64,000 nt of DNA from Heliocybe sulcata. Its lineage: Eukaryota > Basidiomycota > Agaricomycetes > Gloeophyllales > Gloeophyllaceae. The stretch is taken from contig ML213512.1 in NCBI GenBank assembly GCA_004369045.1, positions 308,698-372,697 of the forward strand. The letters are read 5' to 3'. This document shows positions 1 through 10,038 of the stretch, piece after piece. The position numbers and the translations under genes were made by a program. The notes under the pieces are model-generated. The model saw nothing but the letters and a program-made list of their open reading frames with translations. It did not search any database and was not told the origin of the DNA. Positions within the stretch are counted from its first letter, which is position 1; every line of letters begins with the position of its first letter.

Positions 1-246
1 TTAGGTATTATCTTTCCAAATTTATCATATCTCCGAAACCCTTTATTTATGTCCTCAAGCTCACGCGGCGTATCGCTCCTTTCTGCTTAAGGAGCGATAC
101 TACCGTGCGACCAGTTGTGAATAATCCAGGTACTTGAGCAATGTGACGCTGCACTAGCGGCAGTAACAGTCTCCGAGTCCTTCGAAACTGCACGCGCGGA
201 CGGTGATTAATCCTGATCTCTTTTCTCATCATTGTGCTTTTCCAGG

Positions 247-1359
247 ATGTCAGTGGGACAAGTGTCACCTTTAGATCCGACCCTGTATGTTCTTGACGAT
301 GAAGAATCGGCGTTCTTCAAGTCTCATATCGGGATCGCCGACGACGAGGAACTGAAGAAGCACATACTGGCGGTACAAGAGAAGGCTTATAAAGTCAGTA
401 TGATCCCAATCGTGACAGAACAAGCGTTCAAATTCAACGTATGCCGCTACTTTGCACCCGCTAGGTCTACCCGTACCCGTGCATCCGACGCTTTGCATTT
501 GCCAAGTCAGTACCTTGGGGTTACCTGCGCTCTTGAACTATCTGACGGCGGTAACAAAGGCTGAAGATCTCCCGTCTGCCTGCATATCCGCACTTCCTCG
601 AGCTTGGGAAAACGCGTGATCCAGCCATCTTCCTGGACATTGGTTGCTGCTGTGAGTATTGCGAACACGAGGCATACTCATGATATTGCCGCTAACGCAT
701 ACGTTCGCAGTCGGTAACGACGCTCGCAAGGCCGTAGCAGATGGATATCCTATCCGTAACGTCATCGCCTCCGACCTACGCCCAGGTAGGCCCTTGGAAA
801 GCCTGCGAACGTATATTCTTTGATCAAACACTTGACAGAATACTGGGAGCTTGGTCACGAACTGTTCAGATCGACTCCTCAAAGCCTCCCTGTCCCTTTT
901 GTCGCCGGAGACGCCTTCGACTCCGAGTTCCTAACCCCCACACAGCCTACCTACTCGCCTCCAACAACGCCAGTACCAGACCTGCAATCCGTGACCGCCC
1001 TAACACCTCTCATAGGCCACGTCTCTGCCGTCCACGCTTCCGCATTCTTCCACCTGTTCGACGAGGCGGGACAATTTGAGCTCGCGCAACGGATGGCATC
1101 CCTGCTCTCCCCGCAGCCCGGCTCGATCATCTTCGGATCGCACAGGGGGCTGCCTCAGAAAGGCATGCGGACGAATGCGAGAGGTCAGCAGTCCTTTGCT
1201 CACTCTCCTGAGAGCTGGGACGAGTTGTGGAATGGCAGCATCTTCGAGAAAGGCAGGGTCCGCGTTGATGCTAGGGTTGTGCAAGTTGATAGGCCAGATC
1301 TCAACCGACCTACCGGCGGTGGCCATTACCTCCTGGAGTGGTCAGTGACGAGGCTGTAG
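247..1359 (+). CDS. Small SAM-dependent methyltransferase, 5 exons, 291 aa
   Basis: Exons 247-393, 465-505, 560-651, 711-785 and 839-1359 join in frame to 291 residues. The first part is hydrophilic with a DDEE-rich motif near residue 12, and residues 88-97 carry the SAM-binding motif I (FLDIGCCFGND), which is built across the third intron. Later blocks (VIASDLRP, VPFVAGDAFD, GSIIFGSHRG and a C-terminal HYLLEWSV) match the small methyltransferase family that is multi-copy in Agaricomycetes and often found beside secondary-metabolite genes. The substrate is unknown; a small molecule is an inference from the family. No membrane segment or signal peptide is seen. An ATG 15 bases upstream (232) is in frame but sits inside a pyrimidine-rich stretch ending in CAG, so I prefer 247. 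Confidence 0.85.
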
Positions 1360-1712
1360 ACGCCATGTGTACATTGTCCCAAGAGCGAGACATCTGCACA
1401 TAGGCGTCGCTTCTCCGCCACAGAACGTGTAACGTCAAGGATCTCAGCCTTGCGCTTGAGGCCTTAAGCCGGAGGGCCAGAATAACGAGTTCTTATTATA
1501 TTACGCATATCAGAATGAAGAGACTACTAACATGGAAGATATATAACATACCTTGCAGCGGAAACGGAGACAGCTAGACCACGCGAGACAGCAGAAATGG
1601 TATCACAGTCATTGTCAAACACATAGCATAGGACAGATAAGCGAGCAAGTACTTCCCAGAACCAGGAGTGCTGCAGTGGTCAGAATGGGTGCCTGTGCAC
1701 GCTTTTATTGAA

Positions 1713-1719
1713 TATATAA
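1713..1719 (+). promoter_or_regulatory. TATA-like element upstream of tRNA-Gln
   Basis: TATATAA lies 24-30 bases before the first base of the tRNA. An upstream TATA box at this distance is known to drive tRNA genes in fission yeast and plants. That it acts here is an inference from position. Confidence 0.4.
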
Positions 1720-1742
1720 CTTTTTGTGTGGCAAAATGCCAC

Positions 1743-1825
1743 GGCGCTGTAGTGTAGCGGTTTATCACGTGGGATTTTGACTTTGTTGATTTCCCAAGCC
1801 CCAGGTTCGATCCCTGGCAGTGCCT
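1743..1825 (+). tRNA. tRNA-Gln (anticodon UUG) with a 10-nt intron
   Basis: The sequence folds as a cloverleaf. The acceptor stem GGCGCTG pairs with CAGTGCC (one G-U pair) and the discriminator base is T. The D arm GTG/CAC encloses an AGCGGTTTA-type loop, the anticodon stem is TGGGA/TCCCA, and the T arm CCAGG-TTCGATC-CCTGG contains the B box. The 17-nt anticodon loop becomes a normal 7-nt loop with anticodon TTG if a 10-nt intron after position 37 is removed, the standard place for nuclear tRNA introns. The D stem has only three pairs, as is common in eukaryotic tRNA-Gln. The first run of four T on the coding strand lies about 35 bases downstream. Confidence 0.86.
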
Positions 1826-3175
1826 CTGACTGAGAAAGGTTCTTGGGAAAGCACCTCATCATTTTGCAGTTTTGCAGTGTATTTGGGATACACCACAGGT
1901 AGCACGCAGAACACCCGAAGGCATACAATAGAATAACGAGACACACTCAGAGTTTGATGGGAAGCATAGGTCAAGTTGCAATATGTCGTATACGCGCCCC
2001 TCGGAGCAGGAAAGCCTTCACCATCGTCAACACGGCGCAGTATGCCCGCCCAGATAATGACCAATATTCAGCAAAGTTTGCTTCTAGAGATCAAAGGTGG
2101 TTGGTAGGAAAAATTGTCCCCCATCATAGCTCCAGAACAGCCTCCTCATGGAATCGACCTCTTCTACCATTATCCATGGACGTGTCCGGTGACCAGGCAA
2201 GGTTGAGCACAGCGATGACTCTAATCTAGCCAGTAGGGTGGGTAAAAAAAGACTCGTACATACTACAACGGGTATAAACTTACTTTGCGATAGAACTTAT
2301 TGAAGCAGTTTCTAGGCGTCGCTAGGCACTCCCGGCTTCGCCTCCATGTCATGTCATCCTTGTCCTTCTTGAGAACTTGGAGCGTCTGGCCCGGGGAGAG
2401 CTCCGTTCCGGTCTGCAAGGGAGCTTTATCAAGTCTATTCGCCGTAGAACGTCCTCAATGATTGCGGTACTTGAAGACCGTGCTTCACCATTGGTATACA
2501 AGCTACGGAGGTTAGAGAGGAGGAATTCTACAGGCATATCCCGGACTTGAGACGGTCCCTGACAGCTAGCTTGTCATACCGGAGGGACTTCTGTGCATAT
2601 TCCTTGGGCTTGATGTGACCCAGTACAATCAAAGTTTCCTCCTATCAGGCTCGTCTCCGAGAACATAAGGGGCTGATCTTCTGGGAGACCTATAAGTCGG
2701 GAGCAACTCCTCATCTGCAGCGGCCATCACACTCAGGCGACACAGATGGCTGAACCACAATTTGTTCAACGAGCAAAGATCCGTCGGAAGCAAAGAGAGC
2801 TAACAATCCTCGAGAAACAACGGTTCGTTCGACCAAGAAGTCCGCAAAATCTCCCAAGGGTGCTCTGGGCGACAGCAACGAAGCCGAAAAGTACCAGACA
2901 GAGGCCTCTCAAGTTGGCCCATCGACCACAAACTCCGCGTCCGAAGCTGGCGGCCCTAAGACTGGTCAAAGGTCTTCGGATAGCGCATGTTCGAACCCTG
3001 GATTGGCCTTTGAAAATTTGATATCCCATTTTCGGTTTTGGTCCACGTACTTGTATGAAACTAGTCAGCTAGTGCCCGCATTTTTGCATTCCCTTAGACA
3101 GCTCAGGTTGCCAGCAACTAACGCTCATTGTGCAGCTGCCCATTTCTGCCAATTCCTAGTATCACTGACCTTCCC
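1826..3175. other. Intergenic, with a possible coding relic near 2746-3040
   Basis: No convincing gene. From about 2757 to 3040 one plus-strand frame is open and rich in Ser, Lys, Ala and Glu (for example STKKSAKSPKGALGDSNEAE), but its only nearby ATG (2746) is in another frame and no splice pair repairs this. It could be an exon of an unrecognised gene or a decayed remnant. The minus strand at about 2540-2640 has a short open stretch (LIVLGHIKPKEYAQKSLRYD) that I cannot place. Confidence 0.3.
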
Positions 3176-4303
3176 TCATGCTTTCCTTGCCACCCAGAAC
3201 TCAGCCCGATAGACCCAGCGCATCATCGCCCTCGGGTCAGCTGTATACTCGCACTCGACCGTACGCGTCTTCCCACCGCCCGCCTGCTCCTCGAACACAA
3301 ATCCCGTCCTCTCCGACGCCCACAGCACCTCTCCCAGGCTACACTCCATCGCCGCCTGCTGCCCCGGTGTCCACAGCAGCGGGCCGAGGTTGATCCACGT
3401 TCCGCCAGGCTTCAGGAGCGCGTGGATGTGCGTGAGCGTGGAGAGGAGGTTTGTGGAGGTGTCGATGAAGAAGAGGGTGATGAGGGCGTCGTGGGTGGGT
3501 TGAGCGGGGAGGGAGAGGAAGTCGGCGGAGAGGAGGGTGATGGGGTGGGTGGGGACGACGTCGGGGATCTGGACGGGGCGGAAGAGGTCGGCGCTGGAGA
3601 GGGAATGTGAGAACCAGTGGGCGTAGGGGTAGATTGAGTACTGGTTTGCTTGGGAGCAGGAGCGGACGAGGTGGAAGAGAAGGTTTTGGTAGGCGGAGAG
3701 CTCGCAGGCGGTGGCGGCGTATCCTCGCAGAGCTAGCTCGTATGCGAGGCGGCTGAGACCCGCGCCCGGGAGCAGGATGGAGGAGCCTTGGGGCAGCGAG
3801 AGGGTTTCGAGAGCGGACAGGATGGATGCGTAGGTGATCTGCCGCTCTCGGGCGCCTTCGGCGGACCAGTCGCGCACGAGGTGGCGCAGGGATTCGCGGA
3901 CGCGGGTCAGGTCGCCTGCACCAGGCAACGGAGAGACGCCATACTGAGACTCCGCAAGCGAGCAGACCTTGGCAAAGAACTGCGCGTTCAAGTCGATGAC
4001 CTCAGCGTAGCGGTTGAGTTTCTTTGTGTAGCCCATGTCGTAGGCGACGCGTTTCTGTTGCCAACTCAAGAGTCTTGTATAGCTGGCGCGCATACGGCCC
4101 AGCTCCTGCTTGGAGAGGCGGCTGTATTGCGAGTAGGAGTTGACGGCATGTTGGACGGAGAATGGGGGCGAGACGCGGGAGTTGACTGTGTCGTAAATCT
4201 CGCGGAGCGGGAGCAGCTTGAGAGAGGCTAGCGCGATGAGCAGAAGAGCGAGCAGGACGAGGGCGTCGGAGGAGAAGAGAGACGGCCAGGACAAGGTCGG
4301 CAT
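3176..4303 (-). CDS. N2227-family (carnosine N-methyltransferase-like) protein, 375 aa
   Basis: A single exon encodes a protein with one N-terminal hydrophobic segment (about residues 10-30, ALVLLALLLIALASLKLL) followed by the N2227 methyltransferase fold. Visible family blocks are the SAM-binding loop ILLPGAGLSRLAYELA, the following GYAATACELSAYQN strand, a YPYAHWFSHS segment, and the C-terminal part with ITLFFIDTSTN and LLKPGGTWINLGPLLW. The family includes carnosine N-methyltransferase (histidine imidazole methylation). The fungal substrate is not settled by sequence. The N-terminal segment suggests membrane anchoring. The frame is open upstream to another ATG at 4405 (409 aa); I chose 4303 because the hydrophobic segment then lies at the N-terminus. 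It is divergent from the SRPBCC gene, with 259 bp between the starts. Confidence 0.88.
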   Translation of the reverse strand: MPTLSWPSLFSSDALVLLALLLIALASLKLLPLREIYDTVNSRVSPPFSVQHAVNSYSQYSRLSKQELGRMRASYTRLLSWQQKRVAYDMGYTKKLNRYAEVIDLNAQFFAKVCSLAESQYGVSPLPGAGDLTRVRESLRHLVRDWSAEGARERQITYASILSALETLSLPQGSSILLPGAGLSRLAYELALRGYAATACELSAYQNLLFHLVRSCSQANQYSIYPYAHWFSHSLSSADLFRPVQIPDVVPTHPITLLSADFLSLPAQPTHDALITLFFIDTSTNLLSTLTHIHALLKPGGTWINLGPLLWTPGQQAAMECSLGEVLWASERTGFVFEEQAGGGKTRTVECEYTADPRAMMRWVYRAEFWVARKA

Positions 4304-4562
4304 GGACGCGCTGGCTTGGACGCGTCGGTGGCGTTGGCTTCTCTCCTTCGCACCATACCATCGCTTGTCTGGATACTGAGTCTTTTCACATGTTCCTTCT
4401 TGCAATGGTCAGCTGGAATCTGGCGACTCCCATGCTCATGCAGAAAATACTTTTTCGAATCTTGACCAGGTGAAATGGCGGCTCTGTCGTTCGACTGCGT
4501 CCACTACATATACAGCATATCCCAGCATCTGCAGGGCAACGAGCTTGAGTCTACTGCGCACT

Positions 4563-5258
4563 ATGTTCCTCGTGCGTGCATTCATCGCCGCTGCCACTGT
4601 CAGCTTCGCGGCCGCGGCCGACGTCCCGACCCCGCCGCGTACCAACCAGACGAACCTGCCACCGCCGGGACCGGAGCTCTTCAACGCATCCACCCGAGTC
4701 GCCATCTCCGCGCCCATCGACACCGTCTGGGCCGCCGTGCTCGATTTCCCCTCCTATCCCTCCTGGAACCCCTTCGTCCGGTGCGTCTTCACCCCACTAC
4801 TCCTCCCACATTAAATGTTCTAACGAACGCACAGCTCCGCCGTGCTCACCGACGATGCCTTCATCCCCCTTCCTGCCTCCGAGCAAACTGTCGCGGAGAA
4901 TATACGCGCTGTCTTCCAAGTCCAGATCCCGCCCCTTCCGCTGCCCGTGTCCGCGAGCACCCCGTCCGACCCTTTGCATGCCCAGATCTCCTTTGAGAAC
5001 ATCACGCACCTTGAGCCCGACTTGTACCGTGTCGCGTGGAAGCAGATCGCCCTGCCTGATGCGGTGCTGAGTGCTGAGCGTTGGTCCGCGGTGAGTGTCA
5101 TCGCGGTCGGGCCAGATGCGAATAAGACGCTGTATGAGAGCCGTGAGGCGTACTCGGGTGCGCTGGCCCCGGAGTTGCAGGTGCTGTATGAGCAGGGGTT
5201 GCAGGAGGCGTTTGATGCGCAGGCGGTCGCGCTGAAGGGTCTGCTTGAGGGACAGTGA
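4563..5258 (+). CDS. Secreted SRPBCC (polyketide cyclase/START-like) protein, 2 exons, 213 aa
   Basis: Exons 4563-4780 and 4835-5258 join in frame. Residues 1-18 (MFLVRAFIAAATVSFAAA) form a signal peptide. After a Pro/Thr-rich linker comes the SRPBCC opening strand VAISAPIDTVWAAVLDFPSY with the typical WNPF turn, then the long curved sheet (QISFENITHLEPDLYRVAWK) and the C-terminal helix (LYEQGLQEAFDAQAVALKGL). This fold binds hydrophobic ligands in polyketide cyclases, START proteins and Bet v 1 relatives. A secreted version in a fungus has no obvious assigned role. It shares a short divergent promoter region with the N2227 methyltransferase gene. Confidence 0.82.
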
Positions 5259-6429
5259 GACGAAGTCTGGAGCTCAAGCATGGCTGTCTTGGACGCGACC
5301 CGAGACTTGACCTTGGAATACTTAATCGATCTACTCTTTGGCGTCTTCTAACTGCATCTCTCTCTTGTACCTCAGCGAACCAGGACTGTTCCTTCGCAAT
5401 CAAGGATAGGCAGGGGACGCAGTCGTCATGTCTTCCGGAACTCATTATAATATCTTGTGGCTTTGTCCCCTTTAACCATACCTGGCCACCTCAAAAACCG
5501 CTCATTCGTTCCGGTAGGGTGTTTACTGTCTTGCCTTGTTCTTTTCTGTCCCCACAGTCCGGGAAATGAATGGCGACAACTCTCCTTATTGCTCATCATG
5601 CCAGCACCTGCCATTAGCTGCTTTTGGTCTAGACACCTGCATACAGGCCTGGAGCACCAAGAGCTCGAGATGTTGATCTAGTCATGCAGAGGACTCGGGA
5701 GGAACGCTAGTCAGCGGTTCTCGATTGGACTGCACTGCTCGTTTCGCGTCTCAGGAAGCAAAGGAGCTTCATCTTCTCCTCCCGAAGGGCTTGCCTTTTC
5801 TTAGCACCTCGCCATTCTAGTCCTGACTCCTCTAGATCTGCTTCCTTATCGTCGCTTTGTTCTGTTTTGGGCGAGATTGTACAGCGCTCGACTTTGAAAA
5901 TCTTGGTCGTACCGGCCTTGTATACCAGGTGCTTAAGCGCACCATGCGCCTATCCAACTCTCGACGTGGCTATTTACCGGTTACCTTTGATTCAGCCCTC
6001 CGCGTCATTCCTTTGCCATTGTTCGTGCGAGTGGCATCGAGATCACGGCTCGCCGGGCCGGGCCTTTCCGCTACCGCTACCAAGCATTGTCCCTGCAATG
6101 GACCAATCGTCTCTGTCCCTAGTCAAGAGGAACGTGTCGCGAGGGCTCTTCGAGCGTCTCTAGTATTTCCATTGCTGGAGTCGATGGGGGTTACGGGTGG
6201 CATCTCACTTATGAAACACCGACATGCCCAAAGAGAAAGAAATTCTGATCATGGGATCTTGACCTGATAATGCCACCTCTTTTGCGCGGAAACGGGTCTA
6301 CAACTAAATCTCACAAAATAAAGGGGAAAAGTGCTTCTGCCGATAGCATCGACTTCTTCTGTCTTTGGCTATATCGGTAGTGGGTACTTTGCGCCGTCCC
6401 AGTTCTTTGATCCCATGTCGAGTCTTTGT

Positions 6430-6835
6430 TCTGCATCAGAAGGTGTTGGATAACGTATGGCGCAACCGTCCCTGCTTCCTTGACTGCTTCGAAACGGATA
6501 TCTGAAGATCTTCGGCGTGCCGATGCTGTATATGATCGACTTGTGGGCTCAGAGCTGCTGGCGGTTCTTGACCAGACCAGGCCCTTGTGGTGAAGAATGC
6601 CACACAAGATCGCAGATTTATCCTTGATTGCGCCACTAGTCCGCATTGTTTCCTTGGCATTTTTCATGGGGTGACATCGGTGAACAGGCCCGTGCTACCC
6701 GTATGCTGTCCTTCAGCCGACGACAGCAAGCCTTCACCTATGATCAGCCGTCGCAAACAGACCCTCGACCTTGTCCTGTCGCTGCGCGGCACGTCCTCGG
6801 CTATCCGCAACGGACGCGTTGCTAGGGAGTAGTGA
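6430..6835 (-). pseudogene. Possible cytochrome P450 relic
   Basis: Two minus-strand stretches resemble consecutive parts of fungal class II cytochrome P450s. At about 6700-6780 the sequence LRRLIIGEGLLSSAEGQHTG recalls the N-terminal 'GEGLL...EG..H..QR' block. At about 6430-6500 EAVKEAGTVAPYVIQHLL recalls the block that precedes the I-helix. They are in the expected order, but the frame between them is interrupted and neither the heme-binding Cys motif nor the ExxR motif is found downstream. The resemblance rests on short blocks, so chance similarity remains possible. Confidence 0.25.
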
Positions 6836-7082
6836 GTGTTACAGGACGACCGACCGCTTTGCCTTCGAGCAGTAGTACGACGTTCGAGCCAGTGCTATGC
6901 CATCTGGGTCGCCCCTGATTGAGCCACTGATGCCCGCCATTGTTCGCCAGTCACACCCAAGCGTCGCGTATTCTGATGTCTGGACGCTTGGTTACTGGCT
7001 GGTCTTTGCGTCACCGGCATCAGCACAAGGCTGGTGTGCCACACTTCCTTTCTTCGCGACCGCTTTAAATGTGCGCGATGAA

Positions 7083-7090
7083 TATATAGG
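7083..7090 (+). promoter_or_regulatory. TATA box for the gene at 7145
   Basis: TATATAGG lies 62 bases before the ATG at 7145 and is followed by a CT-rich tract of repeated CTC (about 7113-7136), a common arrangement around fungal transcription starts. Confidence 0.5.
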
Positions 7091-7144
7091 GGTGCAACCA
7101 ACACCGCTACCTCTGCTCCTCCTCCTCCTCCTCCGTTCTTACAG

Positions 7145-7870
7145 ATGTCCGCAGATTGCGTTACTCGCGTTCCGGGCAGCCCGGATTGTGGCATCCAGCC
7201 GTACGAGTCCCACCAGCTACGATGGCCTGTGAAACGCGAAGAGGAGGAAAATCAGACTCCCAGCGCGAGCCACCTCGACCCCGTCCTTCACAGTCATCAT
7301 ATCACAGAAGGCGTCCCCTTCACGCACCTCCAGCAGCTCATCCCCGGCCTTTCGGTTGCCTTCCACGACGCTTCGCCGCACAACCCGTACACACGCTGCC
7401 GTGGCAGGTCGTTCACGCACGTCATCACCATCTCCCTCCAGCCGTGGTCAAACCCATGCATGCTGAGCACCTCCGCGTATGGGACACATCATCTCACCTT
7501 ACACCTTCATCGCCTGGCGGACATGGGCCCCGGAACCGCTCGCATGGACTGGACGCCCGTCGCGCGAGTCATAGCCAGCTACGGTTGCTGCATGACGCAG
7601 ACGCACCTAGCGGCTTCGCTGGACTTCCTCTCGCGAGCGCTCCCATACCTGCCCAAACAGCGGTTGCCCACCCCGCGGGTCAAAGCCAATGTGGTTATCC
7701 TCGCGCCGAAAGGCATGCCTGAACTCGCCATGGATCTTGCGGCGAATTATTTGGCGTGGGCGAGTGAGAAGGAGGAGTTGAAGGTTAGGATGTGCATAGC
7801 GGAGGAGACACAGGGGGTGACAGAGCCCTGGAGAAAGGCGCTTTTAATGAACGAGTCCGCGTCTTTATAA
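7145..7870 (+). CDS. Uncharacterised single-exon protein, 241 aa
   Basis: An open frame of 241 codons follows a good TATA box. The protein has no signal peptide or membrane span. Three blocks stand out: GVPFTHLQQLIPGLSVAFHD, then SFTHVITISLQP, and a C-terminal region with NVVILAPKGMPELAMDLAAN followed by YLAW and EETQGVTEPWRKALL. The order and spacing recall basidiomycete proteins with a degenerate dual-specificity-phosphatase-like fold, in which 'lvlaP.G...dama..Ylaw' replaces the catalytic loop. I see no CX5R active site, so any phosphatase activity is doubtful. The family link is from memory and weak; the gene itself looks real. Confidence 0.65.
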   Translation: MSADCVTRVPGSPDCGIQPYESHQLRWPVKREEEENQTPSASHLDPVLHSHHITEGVPFTHLQQLIPGLSVAFHDASPHNPYTRCRGRSFTHVITISLQPWSNPCMLSTSAYGTHHLTLHLHRLADMGPGTARMDWTPVARVIASYGCCMTQTHLAASLDFLSRALPYLPKQRLPTPRVKANVVILAPKGMPELAMDLAANYLAWASEKEELKVRMCIAEETQGVTEPWRKALLMNESASL

Positions 7871-7973
7871 GTGCATTTATTTGCCAAGGTAGACGACTAC
7901 TCCGTTTGTCGGTATCAACGGCCACGAGTAAATTGGTATATATTATTATCATTAAGACAGAGAGCCAACGCCT

Positions 7974-9230
7974 CTAGTACACGACTGCGTCCGGGACGAA
8001 GGTGAAGGTCTGTTTGCGAAATTTTCGAACATTTCTTCAGCCAACTGTCAAAAAAGCTGACGAATGGTGGACTTACAGCACTGTCTGCGCCGCCAAAATT
8101 GCTCGTGAAGGCGCCCAGGTCACCAGTCACCGCGAAGCTATTCGCACTGGGCACGTATGCTAGATAGGTCGCGGGAGTACCTGCGGGAGAGTGAGATACG
8201 AGGGAGACGCGATGGTCAGACACAGAGGTGATAGCCAGATCGAAGAATCAAACGCACTCCCGTCGGTGTTAACCCATTGCACGGTTAGAGCGTTGGAGCT
8301 CCGGTCCCAGGCCCACACCGCACTCTCCGTCGCATCCGGGACACCGGCTACTGCACTATAACTGCTCGGCTGCACGACTGCTGGTGAGCCCGGTGGAGCT
8401 GGATGAAGAAGCTCAAGTGGCTGCACATGAAAATGGCGGAAGATGAGGACGTACTTGAAGTCACGCCGCCGAGGTATGCGTAATTGTATGATCCAGAGCC
8501 GAGATTATTATCCGTATTGGCGAAACCGGTCATGAAGCCGAGCATAGGGAAGTTGCTTATGCCGTTCTGTGCAGCGCCCGCAAGTTCTCCATTGTTCAGG
8601 GGGTCCATCATTTATAGGAGGTTCAAGGCGAATACTTACCTCGGCGGTGATATCGAGCCGAGTGTAGCCAGCGGAGGACGCGCAGGAGGATGTGCCAAAG
8701 GATACGCGCAGTGCCGCCGACGCATCAAGGGTTGGTTGATACTCGCCGAAGCTGTTTGGAGTTGCAGCGACATAGCCCTGCAAGCCTCCGTCAACGGCTA
8801 CTACTCTGATGATACCAGTGTGTCTATGAGGAGGTAACATCAGCTCGGAATTTCCGAGGCTTTTTCTCATGCGTATCGGACGTACGAGGTAGTGGGACAC
8901 GAGGAAGGCGCCGCTGCGGGGTTACCAATTGGAGGGCACAGGAGAAGTGAGCTCGTGGACGACGCCGTGACGGTCATGCATCATACCTTGACGAGCCTTG
9001 ACACGCGTCGGTTTGCGCAGGGGCAATCCACGGGCAAGACGTTGGGCATTTGTCAGGCGCTTCCCGAAGCTTGACGCAACGCCATCCAAGGATCGCAAGC
9101 GCAGACCAGTAGGGTTAATTGAGGCATAGTCACGCGCAGCCAGAGTCTTGGCGGGATCCCCTGGCGCACCTTGGACGAGGGTCGCAGCAGCGGTCAAGAA
9201 GATAGCTAGGATAGCTTTGCTGTAGAACAT
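7974..9230 (-). CDS. Secreted basidiomycete multi-paralogue protein, copy A, 7 exons, 282 aa
   Basis: Exons in transcript order are 8987-9230, 8886-8913, 8640-8823, 8455-8566, 8258-8398, 8077-8180 and 7974-8009; all junctions keep frame. Residues 1-19 form a signal peptide ending ...LVQGAP. The TNAQRLARGLPLRKP block near residue 65 and the C-terminal TFTFVPDAVVY end are hallmarks of a large, uncharacterised secreted family of Agaricomycetes. Between them lie GYVAATPNSFGEY, LGFMTGFANT, YAYLGGVT and VQWVNTDGS. Exon 2 is only 28 nt and adds a Cys-containing linker (APSSCPTT). The function is unknown. The gene is the first copy of a tandem pair with the one at 10039-11288. Confidence 0.85.
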
Positions 9231-9328
9231 GATTAAAAGAATGACTGTGGTTGAGAGCGGCTGCGGTGGATGAAGTGTGAGCAAGTAGGAAACAAGGGAT
9301 AGCCCTGGAAACTCAATGCAGACCCTGC

Positions 9329-9342
9329 GGGGTTTATTAGGG
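9329..9342 (-). promoter_or_regulatory. Conserved promoter element of secreted-protein copy A
   Basis: On the minus strand CTAATAAACCCCGC lies about 100 bases upstream of the start codon; the identical block precedes copy B at the same distance. The TAATAAA core may be the TATA-type element, an inference from its retention in both copies. Confidence 0.35.
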
Positions 9343-10038
9343 GACACAGAGGGACATCGGAATGGAATAGACTGCATAGGGCACCTAGATCGCGGTGGCG
9401 TTTCATTATGCTGTGGAACAGTTAGATTGCCCGGACTATAGAGAAGTTGTGCCTGGGATCTGGAAAGTGATCTCGTGCGCTCCAATCGGATTCATAGGAG
9501 TCAATAAACGAGGAAGCGACCTAGAAGGGCATATTTCAATTTTTGCGCAGCATATAATGCAAGGCTCGAACGTACTCATTCACTTGTCACCCACGTTTAG
9601 GATGGAGTGACTCTGCTACTAGCAGTTGCCACCAGATTGGACGAAATATTATAGGAGTAAGGGGACGGGAGACGGAGAACACGGCTACTTCCGCGCAAGT
9701 CGTCTGGTATCAATCAGTAGCGTAACGGCGAGCACTATCATAGCAGGATGGTTATGTGATATGACTGGGCCCTCCCAGGGTGGACGAGCATCGAGAGAAC
9801 GACGACGTGTTTCAGAACGGCATACTCCGGTCCCTTCAAGTGCTTGTACTCAGAGCGAGTTGAGCTGTCAGATGTATTGGCAAGTATTGTCCCGGATTAG
9901 ACATTCGTAAAGAGCGGCTCTGTTGCCATCTATTGTGATGTTCATGGCGGAGGACAGACAGGGGATTAAAACGACTGTTCCGTTTATGCGGCATCAGCGT
10001 GCACTATATGATTATCATTAAGACAAGAGCCAACGCCT

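Larger units (their letters stand above)
5259..7144. other. Long gene-poor stretch
   Basis: No intact gene is visible on either strand. The only supportable content is a possible P450 relic (listed separately) and the promoter of the gene at 7145. Confidence 0.5.
7940..9845. repeat. Segmental tandem duplication, unit A
   Basis: This unit holds secreted-protein copy A plus its 3' flank and about 600 bp of 5' flank. The same order of sequence recurs at 10008-12075. Landmarks shared outside the coding exons include CATTAAGACA at the 3' end, GCGGGGTTTATTAG about 100 bp before the start codon, GAGGGACATCGGAATGGAA, TGGCGTTTCATTATG, TAGGAGTAAGGG and ACGAGCATCGAGAG. Divergence in introns and flanks is clear, so the duplication is not recent. 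Confidence 0.75.

Noticed and set aside
2985-3005. GTTCGAACCC, resembling a tRNA B box
   Set aside because: No cloverleaf can be drawn around it on either strand.
3128-3610. Plus-strand frame with Glu/Gly-rich text
   Set aside because: Antisense to the N2227 methyltransferase C-terminus, whose family motifs fix the coding strand.
5857-6267. 136-codon plus-strand open frame
   Set aside because: No domain, no promoter signal, no splice pattern, and composition unlike neighbouring proteins.
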